Below, piece by piece: positions 17,802 to 27,964 of a stretch of 64,000 nucleotides of DNA. The notes beneath the pieces are model-generated. The model had not been told where the DNA came from. It saw only the letters and a program-made list of their open reading frames with translations, and made no database searches. The position numbers were made by a program, and so were the translations under genes. The stretch is from contig NZ_QFWQ01000007.1 in NCBI RefSeq assembly GCF_003335105.1, forward strand, positions 1 through 64,000. Reading direction: 5' to 3'. Position 1 is the stretch's first letter. The number at the start of each line of letters is the position of its first letter. This DNA comes from Rhodanobacter denitrificans (lineage in GTDB: Bacteria > Pseudomonadota > Gammaproteobacteria > Xanthomonadales > Rhodanobacteraceae).

Positions 17802-18818
17802 ATGAAAGCCGTCGCCCTAACCCGCTACCTGCCGATCGACGACCCGCAGTCATTGCTCGACGTCGAACTGCCCACCCCCGTACCCGGCGCGCACGACCTG
17901 CTGGTGCGCGTCGAAGCGGTATCGGTGAATCCGGTCGACACCAAGATCCGTTCGCCCAAGCCGCAGATCGAGGCGCAGCCGAAGGTGCTCGGCTACGACG
18001 CCGCCGGCGTCGTGGAGGCGATCGGCGATTCGGTCGGCGGCTTCCGGCCCGGCGATCGCGTGTACTACGCCGGCGACGTGACCCGCGCTGGCAGCAACGC
18101 ACAATTCCAACTGGTCGACGCACGCCTGGCCGGCCATGCGCCGCGGTCGCTGGAGCTGGCCGAGGCGGCGGCGTTGCCGCTGACCGCGCTGACCGCGTGG
18201 GAGCTGCTGTTCCAGCGCATGCCGTTCGACAGCGAACTCGGCGGCGAAGGCAAATCGCTGCTGGTCATCGGCGGCGCCGGCGGCGTGGGCTCGATCGCGA
18301 TCCAGCTGGCGCGGCGCGCGGGCTTCACGGTGATCGCCACCGCCTCGCGCGTCGAGACCATCGACTGGTGCCGCACGATGGGCGCGCACCACGTGCTCGA
18401 CCACCACCATGCGCTGGCGCCGCAGCTGGAGGCGCTGGGTTTCGGCCAGGTCGACGCCGTGCTCAACCTCGCCGATACCGACCACTACTGGGAAGCGATC
18501 GGCCAGCTGCTGGCGCCGCAAGGCCACGTCGGCCTGATCGTGGAACCGGCCAACGCGCTGAGGATCGGCGATCCGTACAAGGCCAAATGCATCGGCATCC
18601 ACTGGGAATTCATGTTCGCGCGGCCGCGCTTTGGCACCGCCGACATGGCCGAACAGGGCCGCATCCTCGAACGGGTCGCCGGACTGATCGACGCCGGCGA
18701 ACTGCGCGGCACGCGCACCGGGACGCTGGCCCCGATCAACGCGGCGAACCTGCGCGAGGCACACCGCCGGCTGGAATCGGGTCGCACGATCGGCAAGCTG
18801 GTGCTGGCCGGCTGGTGA
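17802..18818 (+). CDS. zinc-binding-alcohol-dehydrogenase-family / quinone oxidoreductase-like MDR protein
   Basis: A 338-residue medium-chain reductase of the quinone oxidoreductase (COG0604) type. The GroES-like N-terminal domain has V-N-P-V-D-T-K-I-R and G-Y-D-A-A-G-V-V-E-A-I-G; the Rossmann domain has V-I-G-G-A-G-G-V-G-S-I-A-I-Q-L-A. No structural or catalytic zinc cysteines are evident, so it is probably an NADPH-dependent quinone or enone reductase despite the family name. The substrate is unknown. The start MKAVALTRY follows GGAG by about nine bases. It is convergent with the ferritin-like gene across a long hairpin. Confidence 0.88.
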   Translation: MKAVALTRYLPIDDPQSLLDVELPTPVPGAHDLLVRVEAVSVNPVDTKIRSPKPQIEAQPKVLGYDAAGVVEAIGDSVGGFRPGDRVYYAGDVTRAGSNAQFQLVDARLAGHAPRSLELAEAAALPLTALTAWELLFQRMPFDSELGGEGKSLLVIGGAGGVGSIAIQLARRAGFTVIATASRVETIDWCRTMGAHHVLDHHHALAPQLEALGFGQVDAVLNLADTDHYWEAIGQLLAPQGHVGLIVEPANALRIGDPYKAKCIGIHWEFMFARPRFGTADMAEQGRILERVAGLIDAGELRGTRTGTLAPINAANLREAHRRLESGRTIGKLVLAGW

Positions 18819-18845
18819 CGGCACCGGCGGCGCGCGCCGGTGCCG
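18819..18845. terminator. 11-bp hairpin between convergent genes
   Basis: CGGCACCGGCG and CGCCGGTGCCG form an 11-bp stem over a GCGCG loop, starting on the base after the MDR gene's stop codon and ending 10 bases before the end of the facing gene. There is no U tract in either direction, so it may act as a barrier or as mRNA 3'-end protection. Confidence 0.5.
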
Positions 18846-18855
18846 CCTGGGACAA

Positions 18856-19452
18856 TCAACTCCGCTTGCCCACGGCCTTCCTGGCGGGCGAAGGCTTGGC
18901 CGGCTCGCCCTTCTTGCCGAGCTGTTCCAGCAGCGTGTTCATGTCCTCGGCGTGCTCCTCCTCCATCGCCAGGATGCCCTCCAGCATGCGGCGGGTGGTG
19001 GGATCGTCGCTGCCGATGTAATCGATCATCTCGCGGTAGCTGTCGATCGCGATGCGCTCGGCCACCAGATCCTCCTTGATCATGTCGACCAGGTCGTCGC
19101 CTTCCGCGTAATCGGCGTGGCTGCGGCTGAGCAGGCCTTCCGGCGACAGGTTCGGCTTGCCGTCGAGCTGGGTGATCCGTTCGGCGATCAGGTCGGCGTG
19201 CCCCTGCTCCTCATTCGCGTGCTGCAGGAACTCGCCCTTGATCGCCTGCGAGTTGATGCCCGACGCCATGTAGTAGTGGTACTTGTAGCGCAGCACGCAG
19301 ACGATCTCGGTCGCCAGCGCATGGTTGAGCAGCTTGACCACGGTGGTGCGGTCGGCGCTGTAGCCCGCCGTCATCGCGCCCTTGTCGATATCCTTGCGCG
19401 CGCGTTTGCGGATGTTCTCGATGTCGCTGACGAAAGGTTTGCTCTTGGCCAT
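18856..19452 (-). CDS. ferritin-like (bacterioferritin/Dps-type) protein
   Basis: A 198-residue four-helix-bundle protein. Di-iron-type ligands appear as A-T-E-I-V-C, H-A-N-E-E-Q-G-H, E-D-L-V-A-E-R-I-A-I-D-S-Y and M-E-E-E-H-A-E-D-M, the E/ExxH pattern of bacterioferritin-like proteins. The N terminus and the Lys/Pro-rich C-terminal tail are extra to the core. Iron storage or oxidative-stress protection is the likely role, but the subgroup is poorly defined. GAGGAGCA lies just before the ATG. The gene stands alone, 82 bases downstream of thiC on the same strand. Confidence 0.85.
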   Translation of the reverse strand: MAKSKPFVSDIENIRKRARKDIDKGAMTAGYSADRTTVVKLLNHALATEIVCVLRYKYHYYMASGINSQAIKGEFLQHANEEQGHADLIAERITQLDGKPNLSPEGLLSRSHADYAEGDDLVDMIKEDLVAERIAIDSYREMIDYIGSDDPTTRRMLEGILAMEEEHAEDMNTLLEQLGKKGEPAKPSPARKAVGKRS

Positions 19453-19534
19453 GACCTGCTCCTCTGGATGACGTGGCTTTCCAGCCTAGGCAGGCGCGCG
19501 AAAAAGCCGGGTGAAGAGCGCTTCAACCGCCCGC

Positions 19535-21634
<2,100 letters not shown>

Positions 21635-21716
21635 AGAACGGCGCCATTCAAGCACGAAGCGGGGGGTGCAGGCGAGCACTGCCGAGGATAATGGGCGGTA
21701 GGAACCGTCCGGGCTC

Positions 21717-22367
21717 CTAGCGCGGCAGGTAGGCGCGCAGGAATGTCTCGACGCCGGCGCGTGCCGTCGCCTCGATTTCCTCGATATAGCTGTCGGTGCA
21801 GCCGGTGCAGCCGAACATCTGGCGCATCATCAGGTTGCCCTTGATCAGGGTGAGGAACTGCACGGCGGCGCGCGGCACGTCGTCGATGTCCAGCCGGCCG
21901 GCGTCAACCGCCTGCTTCAGCAGGCGTTCCATCAGGCCATGCGTTCGCATCGCGCCTTCCTCCCACATCAGCTTGCCGTAGCGCGGGTTGCCCTGGCGAC
22001 AGTCGCTGAGGATGGCACGGAACGTGCCCACGGTCTCGGCGTTGCAGTCCAGGTGGGCATGGGTCAGCGCCACCCGCATCAGCACTTCGCGGATGTCGGC
22101 CTTCGGATCGAAGGAGTAGGTCTCCTCCGGCAGCAGGTCCTGGATGCGCGAACGGATCACTTCGCGGAACAGGTTGTCCTTGTCGCCGAAGTGGCTGTAC
22201 ACGGTGAGCTTGGACACGCCGGCGTCCGCGGCGATCGCATCCATGCTGGTGCCGGCAAAGGCATTGCGGATGAACAGCGCCTTGGCTGCCGCCAGGATAG
22301 CCGCACGCTTCTCCATGTCCTTCGGGCGGCCTGGTCCCTGGGATTTGATTTGCGTGCTGCTGCTCAT
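21717..22367 (-). CDS. TetR/AcrR family transcriptional regulator
   Basis: A 216-residue repressor-type regulator. Residues about 17-65 form the TetR helix-turn-helix, with I-L-A-A-A-K-A-L-F, G-T-S-M-D-A-I-A-A-D-A-G-V-S-K-L-T-V-Y-S-H-F and K-D-N-L-F. The C-terminal ligand domain has the G-x-x-D-x-F-R-x-I-style pattern of AefR-like regulators and a C-T-G-C-T motif near 190. It is divergent from the pcm-tolC pair, so control of the TolC outer-membrane channel is a reasonable guess. GAAGGTGGAGG precedes the start. The ligand is unknown. Confidence 0.9.
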   Translation of the reverse strand: MSSSTQIKSQGPGRPKDMEKRAAILAAAKALFIRNAFAGTSMDAIAADAGVSKLTVYSHFGDKDNLFREVIRSRIQDLLPEETYSFDPKADIREVLMRVALTHAHLDCNAETVGTFRAILSDCRQGNPRYGKLMWEEGAMRTHGLMERLLKQAVDAGRLDIDDVPRAAVQFLTLIKGNLMMRQMFGCTGCTDSYIEEIEATARAGVETFLRAYLPR

Positions 22368-22389
22368 GCCTCCACCTTCACAAACGGAT

Positions 22390-22429
22390 GTTCAAGCTTT
22401 ATTATACGCATCGGTTCAATTATTTTCCA
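22390..22429 (-). promoter_or_regulatory. putative promoter and operator of the TetR gene
   Basis: On the minus strand TGGAAA and TATAAT are separated by 17 bases (complements of 22424-22429 and 22401-22406), which places the start of transcription near 22394. Two GTTCAA copies, at 22390 and 22414, lie 24 bases apart and flank the -10 region. They could be an autoregulatory site. This is an AT-rich island in otherwise GC-rich DNA. Confidence 0.45.
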
Positions 22430-22566
22430 GAAGGCCGCCTCCCATGGCCCGGCGCCTGCCGCGCCGGCATCCGCATGGAGCGGCTGACCCTCGGTCGGCC
22501 GCGATGACTTCCGGCACTTCGTAGGGCCGCCGGCAACCGGCAGGCTTGCCTGCGTCGAAGGTGTCA

Positions 22567-22594
22567 TTGTAGGGCCGGGCGCCAGCGCTTATCC
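22567..22594 (+). promoter_or_regulatory. weak candidate promoter for pcm-tolC
   Basis: TTGTAG and TTATCC are 16 bases apart, 38 bases before the pcm start. The match to sigma70 is modest, and no other candidate is better in this 264-base intergenic region. Confidence 0.3.
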
Positions 22595-22631
22595 TTTTTG
22601 ACCTTTTTCGATCCGTACGGGACACGAGCAG

Positions 22632-23291
22632 ATGGCGATGAACATCGAGCAGGCGCGGCTGAACATGGTGGAAAACCAGGTGCGCCCTTGGGAAGTGCTG
22701 GACGGCCGCGTGCTGGACGTGCTCGGCCGCGTACGCCGCGAGGATTTCGTCGCTGCCGAGCACCGCCAGCTTGCCTTCGCCGACCTGTGCCTGCCGCTGG
22801 GCCACGGCGAGGTGATGATGAAGCCGGTGGTGGAGGGCCGCGTCCTGCAGGCGTTGGAACTGCTGCCCACCGACAGCGTGCTGGAAATCGGCACCGGTTC
22901 GGGCTTCCTCACCGCCTGCCTGGCCAGCCTGGCGGCCCGGGTGAGCAGCGTCGACATCCATGCCGATTTCACCGCGGCCGCCGCCCGGCGCCTGCAGAAT
23001 GCCGGCATCGCCAACGCCAACGTGGCCACCGGCGAGGCGGTCAACGAGTGGCAGCCCGACGGCCTGTTCGACGCGCTGGTGGTGACCGGCGCGGTGCATG
23101 CGATCCCGCCGCGCTGGCTGGCCTGGCTCAAGCCCGGCGCACGCGCGCTGGTCATCCGCGGCCAGTCGCCGGTGCAGCAGGCCACCTTGCTGACCCACGA
23201 GGGTGCCGGCCGCTGTCGCGAAGAAACCCTGTTCGAAACCGACCTTCCCTACCTGACCCATGCCGAGCCGCCGCAACGGTTCGTGTTCTGA
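22632..23291 (+). CDS. protein-L-isoaspartate O-methyltransferase family protein
   Basis: A 219-residue methyltransferase-fold protein. SAM motif I is L-E-I-G-T-G-S-G-F at about 83-91. The N-terminal half follows Pcm (M-V-E-N-Q-V-R, R-E-D-F-V, P-L-G-H-G-E-x-M-M-K-P). In true Pcm the active-site region reads G-x-x-I-S-Q-P, and the Ser is not evident here, so repair of isoaspartyl residues is doubtful. This divergent form commonly precedes tolC in xanthomonads. A second in-frame ATG two codons in (22638) is an equally good start. tolC begins 31 bases after its stop. Confidence 0.8.
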   Translation: MAMNIEQARLNMVENQVRPWEVLDGRVLDVLGRVRREDFVAAEHRQLAFADLCLPLGHGEVMMKPVVEGRVLQALELLPTDSVLEIGTGSGFLTACLASLAARVSSVDIHADFTAAAARRLQNAGIANANVATGEAVNEWQPDGLFDALVVTGAVHAIPPRWLAWLKPGARALVIRGQSPVQQATLLTHEGAGRCREETLFETDLPYLTHAEPPQRFVF

Positions 23292-23322
23292 CCTCTCCCG
23301 AACCATCCCCACGAGGCATCCC

Positions 23323-24624
23323 ATGCGCTTGAAGCTGCTTACCCTTGCACTGGCCCTGGCCGCCATCTCGCTGCCCAGCCACGGCGAGGATCTGCTCGAT
23401 GCCTACCGCGAGGCGCGTGCCAATGACCCGGTGCTGTCGCAGGCCGACGCCTCCCGGCTGGCCACCGGCGAAGGGGTGGACCAGGCGCGCGCGCTGCTGC
23501 TGCCGCAGGTCAACGCCAGCCTGAGCCTGGACCAGACCCACGGCGGCAACCTCATCGGCCATGCCCGTTCGCGCTCGCTCAAGGGTACGCTCAGCCAGAC
23601 GGTGCTCGACTTCAGCAAGTACGCCAACCTCAAGGCCGCGCACTCGGCGTCGGAGGCCCAGGACGAGCTGTACCAGGCTGCTGCGCAGGAGCTGTACGTG
23701 CGCGTCGCCTCCGCCTATTTCGGCGTGCTGACCAGCGACGACGAGCTGACCTACGCCAAGGCCAACGAGGATGCGTTCCGGCAGCAGTACGAGCAGTCCG
23801 ACCAGCGCTTCAAGGTCGGGCTCTCGGCGGTCACCGATGTGTATCAGGCCAAGGCCTACTACGAGGCGGCCAAGTCGCAGACCATCGCTGCGCAGAATGC
23901 GGTGAACGACGCCCGCGAGGCGCTCGCCCAGATCACCGGCAAGCCCACCGGCGACCTGAAGAAACTGCGCGACGACCTGCCGATGCAGCCGCCGGAGCCG
24001 GCCGACCAGGACAGCTGGGTGAAGCAGGCGCTGCAGACCAGCCCGAGCCTGCTCGCGCAGAAGAGCAACGTGCAGACGGCCGAACACAACATCAGCGCCG
24101 CACGCGCCGGCCACCTGCCCACGATCACCGCCGGCGTCAGCTACGGCAAGGATGCCGGCTGGTCCGACACCAACGCCTCCGCGCGCTACCACGATCCGGC
24201 CTCGACCACGATCGGGCTGACCCTCAACGTGCCGATCTTCTCCGGCGGCGCGACCCAGTCGCGCGTGCGCCAGTCGATCTACCAGCGCGATGCCGCTGCC
24301 GACGCGATGGAAGCGCAGCGCCGCCAGATCGTGCGCGACACGCTCAACTACTACCGCTCGGTGATCGCCGGCATTGCCCAGGTGGAGTCGGCGAAAGCCT
24401 CGGTGGAATCCGGCCGCAAGGCGCTCGAGGCAACCCGCGCGGGCTTCGAGGTCGGCACCCAGACGATGACCAACGTGCTGCTGGCGATCCAGGTCCTGAC
24501 CTCCTCGGAGAGCAGCTACTCGCAGGCCCGTCACCAGTTCATCCTCAACAAGCTGCTGCTGAAGCAGACCGCCGGCACTGCCGACCTGAAGGACATCGAG
24601 ACGATCAACGCGCTGCTGCAGTAA
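23323..24624 (+). CDS. tolC: TolC family outer-membrane efflux channel
   Basis: A 433-residue outer-membrane protein, close to the usual TolC length. Residues 1-22 are a cleavable signal peptide ending before E-D-L-L-D-A-Y. The two internal halves characteristic of OEP proteins can be seen: L-x-Q-T-V-L-D-F-S-K-Y in the first and L-N-V-P-I-F-S-G-G in the second, with long heptad-rich helices between. It forms the trimeric exit duct for type I secretion and RND pumps; no pump gene is in this window. GAGG seven bases before the ATG supports the start. A terminator follows. Confidence 0.94.
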   Translation: MRLKLLTLALALAAISLPSHGEDLLDAYREARANDPVLSQADASRLATGEGVDQARALLLPQVNASLSLDQTHGGNLIGHARSRSLKGTLSQTVLDFSKYANLKAAHSASEAQDELYQAAAQELYVRVASAYFGVLTSDDELTYAKANEDAFRQQYEQSDQRFKVGLSAVTDVYQAKAYYEAAKSQTIAAQNAVNDAREALAQITGKPTGDLKKLRDDLPMQPPEPADQDSWVKQALQTSPSLLAQKSNVQTAEHNISAARAGHLPTITAGVSYGKDAGWSDTNASARYHDPASTTIGLTLNVPIFSGGATQSRVRQSIYQRDAAADAMEAQRRQIVRDTLNYYRSVIAGIAQVESAKASVESGRKALEATRAGFEVGTQTMTNVLLAIQVLTSSESSYSQARHQFILNKLLLKQTAGTADLKDIETINALLQ

Positions 24625-24648
24625 GCCGCTGCGCCACGCACGCGCCAG

Positions 24649-24674
24649 ACGGCCGGGCTTGCCCCGGCCGTTTT
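24649..24674 (+). terminator. rho-independent terminator after tolC
   Basis: ACGGCCGGG pairs with CCCGGCCGT over a 5-base loop and is followed by TTT. It lies 25 bases after the tolC stop, between tolC and the convergent waaA. Confidence 0.85.
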
Positions 24675-24687
24675 GCCGTCTGCGGAA

Positions 24688-25959
24688 TCACTCCTGCAGC
24701 AGCGCGTCGATCAGCCGCATCACCCGCTGCACCGCACCGCGCTCGCGCTGGAACACCTGCTGTGCCGCCTGCCCCATCCGCTCGCGCCTGGCGGTATCGC
24801 GCAACAACGTCAGCACGCCGGAGCCCAGCCGCGCGGCGTCCGCCACGCGTTCGGCGCCCCCGTGCTCGATCAGGCTGCGGGTGATCTCCTCGAAGTTGAA
24901 CGTGTGCGGCCCCACCAGCACCGGCACCGACAGGGCCGCCGGCTCCAGCACGTTGTGGCCGCCGATCGGCACCAGGCTGCCGCCGACGAAGGCGACGTCG
25001 GACGCCGCGAAGAAAGGCATCAGCTGGCCCATGGCGTCGATCACGAACACCTGGTGCGACACCGACGGCACGCCCTCACCACTGCGCGTGGCGACCGAGA
25101 AGCCCAGGCTGCGCACCGCATTCTCGGCCAGCTTGAAGCGCTCCGGGTGGCGTGGCGCCAGCAGCAACAGCGCGTCCGGCAGCCGCTGCAGCACCTGCAG
25201 GTGCGCCTCCAGTGCCGCCAGTTCCTCGCCTTCGTGCGTGCTGGCCGCCATCCATACCGGCCGCCGCCGGCCCCAGTGCTCGCGCATCTCCGCGCCGACG
25301 GCCACCGCGCCGTCCGGGATCGGCATGTCGAACTTCATGTTGCCGGTGACAAGCACCTGCTCCGGGGTAGCGCCGAGCAGCCGGTAGCGCGCGGCGTCGG
25401 TGCGCGACTGCGCCGCGATCAGCCGCACGCAGCGCAATGCCGAGCGCGCCAGCCCGCGCAGCGGCGCATAGCCGCGCAGCGAGCGTTCGGACAGCCGCGC
25501 ATTGACGATCATCAATGGAATGCCGCGCCGGCGGCAGGCGAAATACAGGTTTGGCCAGATCTCGGTTTCCACGATCAGCGCCAGCCTCGGCCGGATCTTC
25601 TTAAGGAAGCGGCTCACCGAGTACGGCAGGTCGTACGGCAGGTAGACGTGGAACACGCTGTCGCCGAACAGCTGGTGCACGCGCGCCGTGCCGGTCGGCG
25701 TGACCGTGGTGACCACCAGCGGCGCGTTCGGATAATCGCGGCGCAGCGCCTTGATCAGCGGCTCGGCCGCATTCACCTCGCCCACCGACACCGCGTGCAC
25801 CCACAGACTGCCGCTGAAGCCGGGCGGATCGAAGAAGCCGAAACGCTCCGGCCAGCGCCGGTGATAGGGCCGCGAACGCACCCCCCGCGCCAGCAGGCGC
25901 AGCACCAGCAGCGGCGTCACCAGGAACATTGCCAGGGTATAGAGGTAGCGCAACGTCAC
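24688..25959 (-). CDS. waaA: 3-deoxy-D-manno-octulosonic acid (Kdo) transferase
   Basis: A 423-residue membrane-associated glycosyltransferase adding Kdo to lipid IVA in the first step of LPS core synthesis. The N-terminal hydrophobic segment (residues 5-22) anchors it. Conserved WaaA features follow: W-x-H-A-V-S-V-G-E at about 53-61, E-T-E-I-W-P-N in the middle, N-A-R-L-S-E-R-S, G-N-M-K-F-D, and G-G-S-L-V-P-I-G-G-H-N-V-L-E-P-A near 315-330. Length is normal. It is convergent with tolC and divergent from lpxL, which acts two steps later on its product. Confidence 0.96.
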   Translation of the reverse strand: MTLRYLYTLAMFLVTPLLVLRLLARGVRSRPYHRRWPERFGFFDPPGFSGSLWVHAVSVGEVNAAEPLIKALRRDYPNAPLVVTTVTPTGTARVHQLFGDSVFHVYLPYDLPYSVSRFLKKIRPRLALIVETEIWPNLYFACRRRGIPLMIVNARLSERSLRGYAPLRGLARSALRCVRLIAAQSRTDAARYRLLGATPEQVLVTGNMKFDMPIPDGAVAVGAEMREHWGRRRPVWMAASTHEGEELAALEAHLQVLQRLPDALLLLAPRHPERFKLAENAVRSLGFSVATRSGEGVPSVSHQVFVIDAMGQLMPFFAASDVAFVGGSLVPIGGHNVLEPAALSVPVLVGPHTFNFEEITRSLIEHGGAERVADAARLGSGVLTLLRDTARRERMGQAAQQVFQRERGAVQRVMRLIDALLQE

Positions 25960-26087
25960 GGCCCGTCAGTCCAGCGCGGCAGTATACGGGACCGGGGAAT
26001 CGCGAACCGGGGGCCATGACCGGGGCCTGCGGCACGCTGTCGCCCCGCGGTCCGTTGCCGGTTCCCGCCTCCACTACAATGCGCACG

Positions 26088-27014
26088 ATGCCCGGCATGC
26101 CCCGCCCCACCTTCACCCGCTCGCTGCTTGCGCCGCGCCACTGGCCGGCCTGGCTGGGCGTGGCCGCGATCTGGCTGATCGCGCGGCTGCCGCAGCGCGC
26201 ATTGATGGGGCTGGGGCGCCGGCTGGGCGCACTGGTGCCGCGGATCCCTTCCGAGCGGCGGCATATCGCCGCGGCGAACATCGCGCTGTGCTTCCCCGAA
26301 CTCGATGCCGCGGCGCAGAAGGCGCTCGTCGAGACGAACCTGCGCGACATCGGCCTGATGCTGGTGGAGTTCGCGCTGGGCTGGATGGGCAGCGACCGCC
26401 GCATGGCCGCCATCCCCACCCGCATCGAAGGGCTGGAACACCTCGAGGCGGCGCGCGCGCAGGGCAAGGGCGTGCTGCTGGTGGGCGGCCACTTCTCGCA
26501 CTTGGAGCTGTGCGCGCGGCTGGTCTCGCAGCGCATCCGCATCGCCGGGATGTACCGGCGGATGGATTCGGCCGTGTTCGAATGGGCGGTGCTGCGCGCG
26601 CGGCTGGACTACGCCGACGCGATGTTCGAGAAGGACGACATCCGCGGCACCGTGAAATACCTGCGCGGCGGCGGCACGCTGTGGTACGCGCCGGACCAGG
26701 ACATGCGCAGCAAGGACAGCGTGTTCGTGCCGTTCTTCGGCGTGCCGGCGGCCACCATCACCGCCACCCATCACCTGGCGCGGATGTCCGGCGCGCTGGT
26801 GGTGCCGTTCTTCCATCGCCGCCTGCCCGGCGGCGATGGCTACGCGCTGCGCCTCGGCGCGCCGCTGGAAGGTTTTCCCGGCACGGACGTGCTGGACGAC
26901 ACGGCGCGCATCAACGTCTGCATCGAGCAGATGGTGCGCGAGGCGCCCGAGCAGTATCTGTGGGTGCACAAGCGCTTCAAGACGCGGCCCGCCGGCGCAC
27001 CCGCGGTCTACTGA
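26088..27014 (+). CDS. lpxL: lipid A lauroyl-type acyltransferase (LpxL/HtrB family)
   Basis: A 308-residue membrane acyltransferase for late acylation of Kdo2-lipid A. The catalytic HX4E motif is G-G-H-F-S-H-L-E, with His135 and Glu140. M-Y-R-R-M-D-S, the R-G-x-x-x-x-L-R-G-G-G pattern and D-Q-D-M also fit. A hydrophobic N-terminal segment (residues 20-33) anchors it. Three in-frame ATGs (26079, 26088, 26097) are possible and none has a clear ribosome site. A TACAAT just upstream would place a transcript start almost at 26088, hinting at a leaderless or very short leader. Confidence 0.9.
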   Translation: MPGMPRPTFTRSLLAPRHWPAWLGVAAIWLIARLPQRALMGLGRRLGALVPRIPSERRHIAAANIALCFPELDAAAQKALVETNLRDIGLMLVEFALGWMGSDRRMAAIPTRIEGLEHLEAARAQGKGVLLVGGHFSHLELCARLVSQRIRIAGMYRRMDSAVFEWAVLRARLDYADAMFEKDDIRGTVKYLRGGGTLWYAPDQDMRSKDSVFVPFFGVPAATITATHHLARMSGALVVPFFHRRLPGGDGYALRLGAPLEGFPGTDVLDDTARINVCIEQMVREAPEQYLWVHKRFKTRPAGAPAVY

Positions 27015-27217
27015 CGCCGCACGACAGCTGGGCGAAAGCCTGACCCGCTGAAATGGCGCCGTCTCCGCGAACGGGCGCCGACCACGTCGAACCGTCCTCG
27101 CGCCGAATGCCGGCCTCGTGCAGGAAGCTCCCGATGCCCGCCCGGCAAGTCGCGCGGGCGTCGCGGCGTTCCGTATCATGGCCGTCTCTTCACCACACCG
27201 TCGGCGGAGGAGTCGGC

Positions 27218-27964
27218 ATGGGTCAGGTCAGATCGCAGGGAACGCATGCCCTGCCGATCCTCATGTATCACAACATCGCGCAGGCGCCGCGCGACCTGCG
27301 CGTGTACCGCAGCCTGTTCGTGAGCCCGGCCGCGTTCGCGCGGCAGATGTGGCTGCTGCACCGGCTCGGCTATACCGGCCTGTCGATGTCCGCGGCAATG
27401 CCCTACCTGCGCGGCGAGCGTACCGGTCGCGTCGTCGTCATCACCCTCGACGACGGCTACGCGGACAACCTGGACGCGGCGCTGCCGGTACTGCAGCGTC
27501 ATGGCTTCAGCGCCACCTGCTACGTCGTCAGCGGCAGCATCGGGCGCTACAACCAGTGGGACTCCGAACGGTTGGGCCTGCGCAAGCCGCTGATGTCGAC
27601 GGAGCAGCTGCGCGAGTGGCATCGCGGCGGAATGGAAGTCGGCGCGCACACCCAGAGCCACCCGCGGCTGACGCAATGCAGCGACGCGCAGCTGCGCGAC
27701 GAGATCCACGGCTGCAAGGTGACGCTGGAGGACCGCCTCGGCGCGCCGGTCACGCAATTCTGCTACCCCTACGGCGACGCCGACGACCGCGTGGCCGGCG
27801 TGGCGCGCGAGGCCGGCTACGCCGCCGCCACCACGACCCGGCGCGGCCGGGCGCACGCCGGCATGGACCTGTGGCAACTGCCGCGGATCCAGATCGCGCG
27901 CCACCACCTGCTGCCGCAGTTCGCCATGCGGACCCTGACCGGCTACGAGGATCGGCGCGGGTGA
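27218..27964 (+). CDS. polysaccharide deacetylase (NodB-homology) family protein
   Basis: A 248-residue cytoplasmic-looking protein with no signal peptide. The NodB domain begins with I-L-M-Y-H-N-I. The catalytic Asp-Asp pair is in I-T-L-D-D-G-Y, and the metal-binding H-x3-H is H-T-Q-S-H-P; F-C-Y-P-Y-G-D follows. It should remove N- or O-acetyl groups from a saccharide. Its stop overlaps the next glycosyltransferase start (GTGA), implying coupled translation and a joint role, probably on an LPS core or surface sugar. GGAGG lies eight bases before the ATG. Confidence 0.9.
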   Translation: MGQVRSQGTHALPILMYHNIAQAPRDLRVYRSLFVSPAAFARQMWLLHRLGYTGLSMSAAMPYLRGERTGRVVVITLDDGYADNLDAALPVLQRHGFSATCYVVSGSIGRYNQWDSERLGLRKPLMSTEQLREWHRGGMEVGAHTQSHPRLTQCSDAQLRDEIHGCKVTLEDRLGAPVTQFCYPYGDADDRVAGVAREAGYAAATTTRRGRAHAGMDLWQLPRIQIARHHLLPQFAMRTLTGYEDRRG

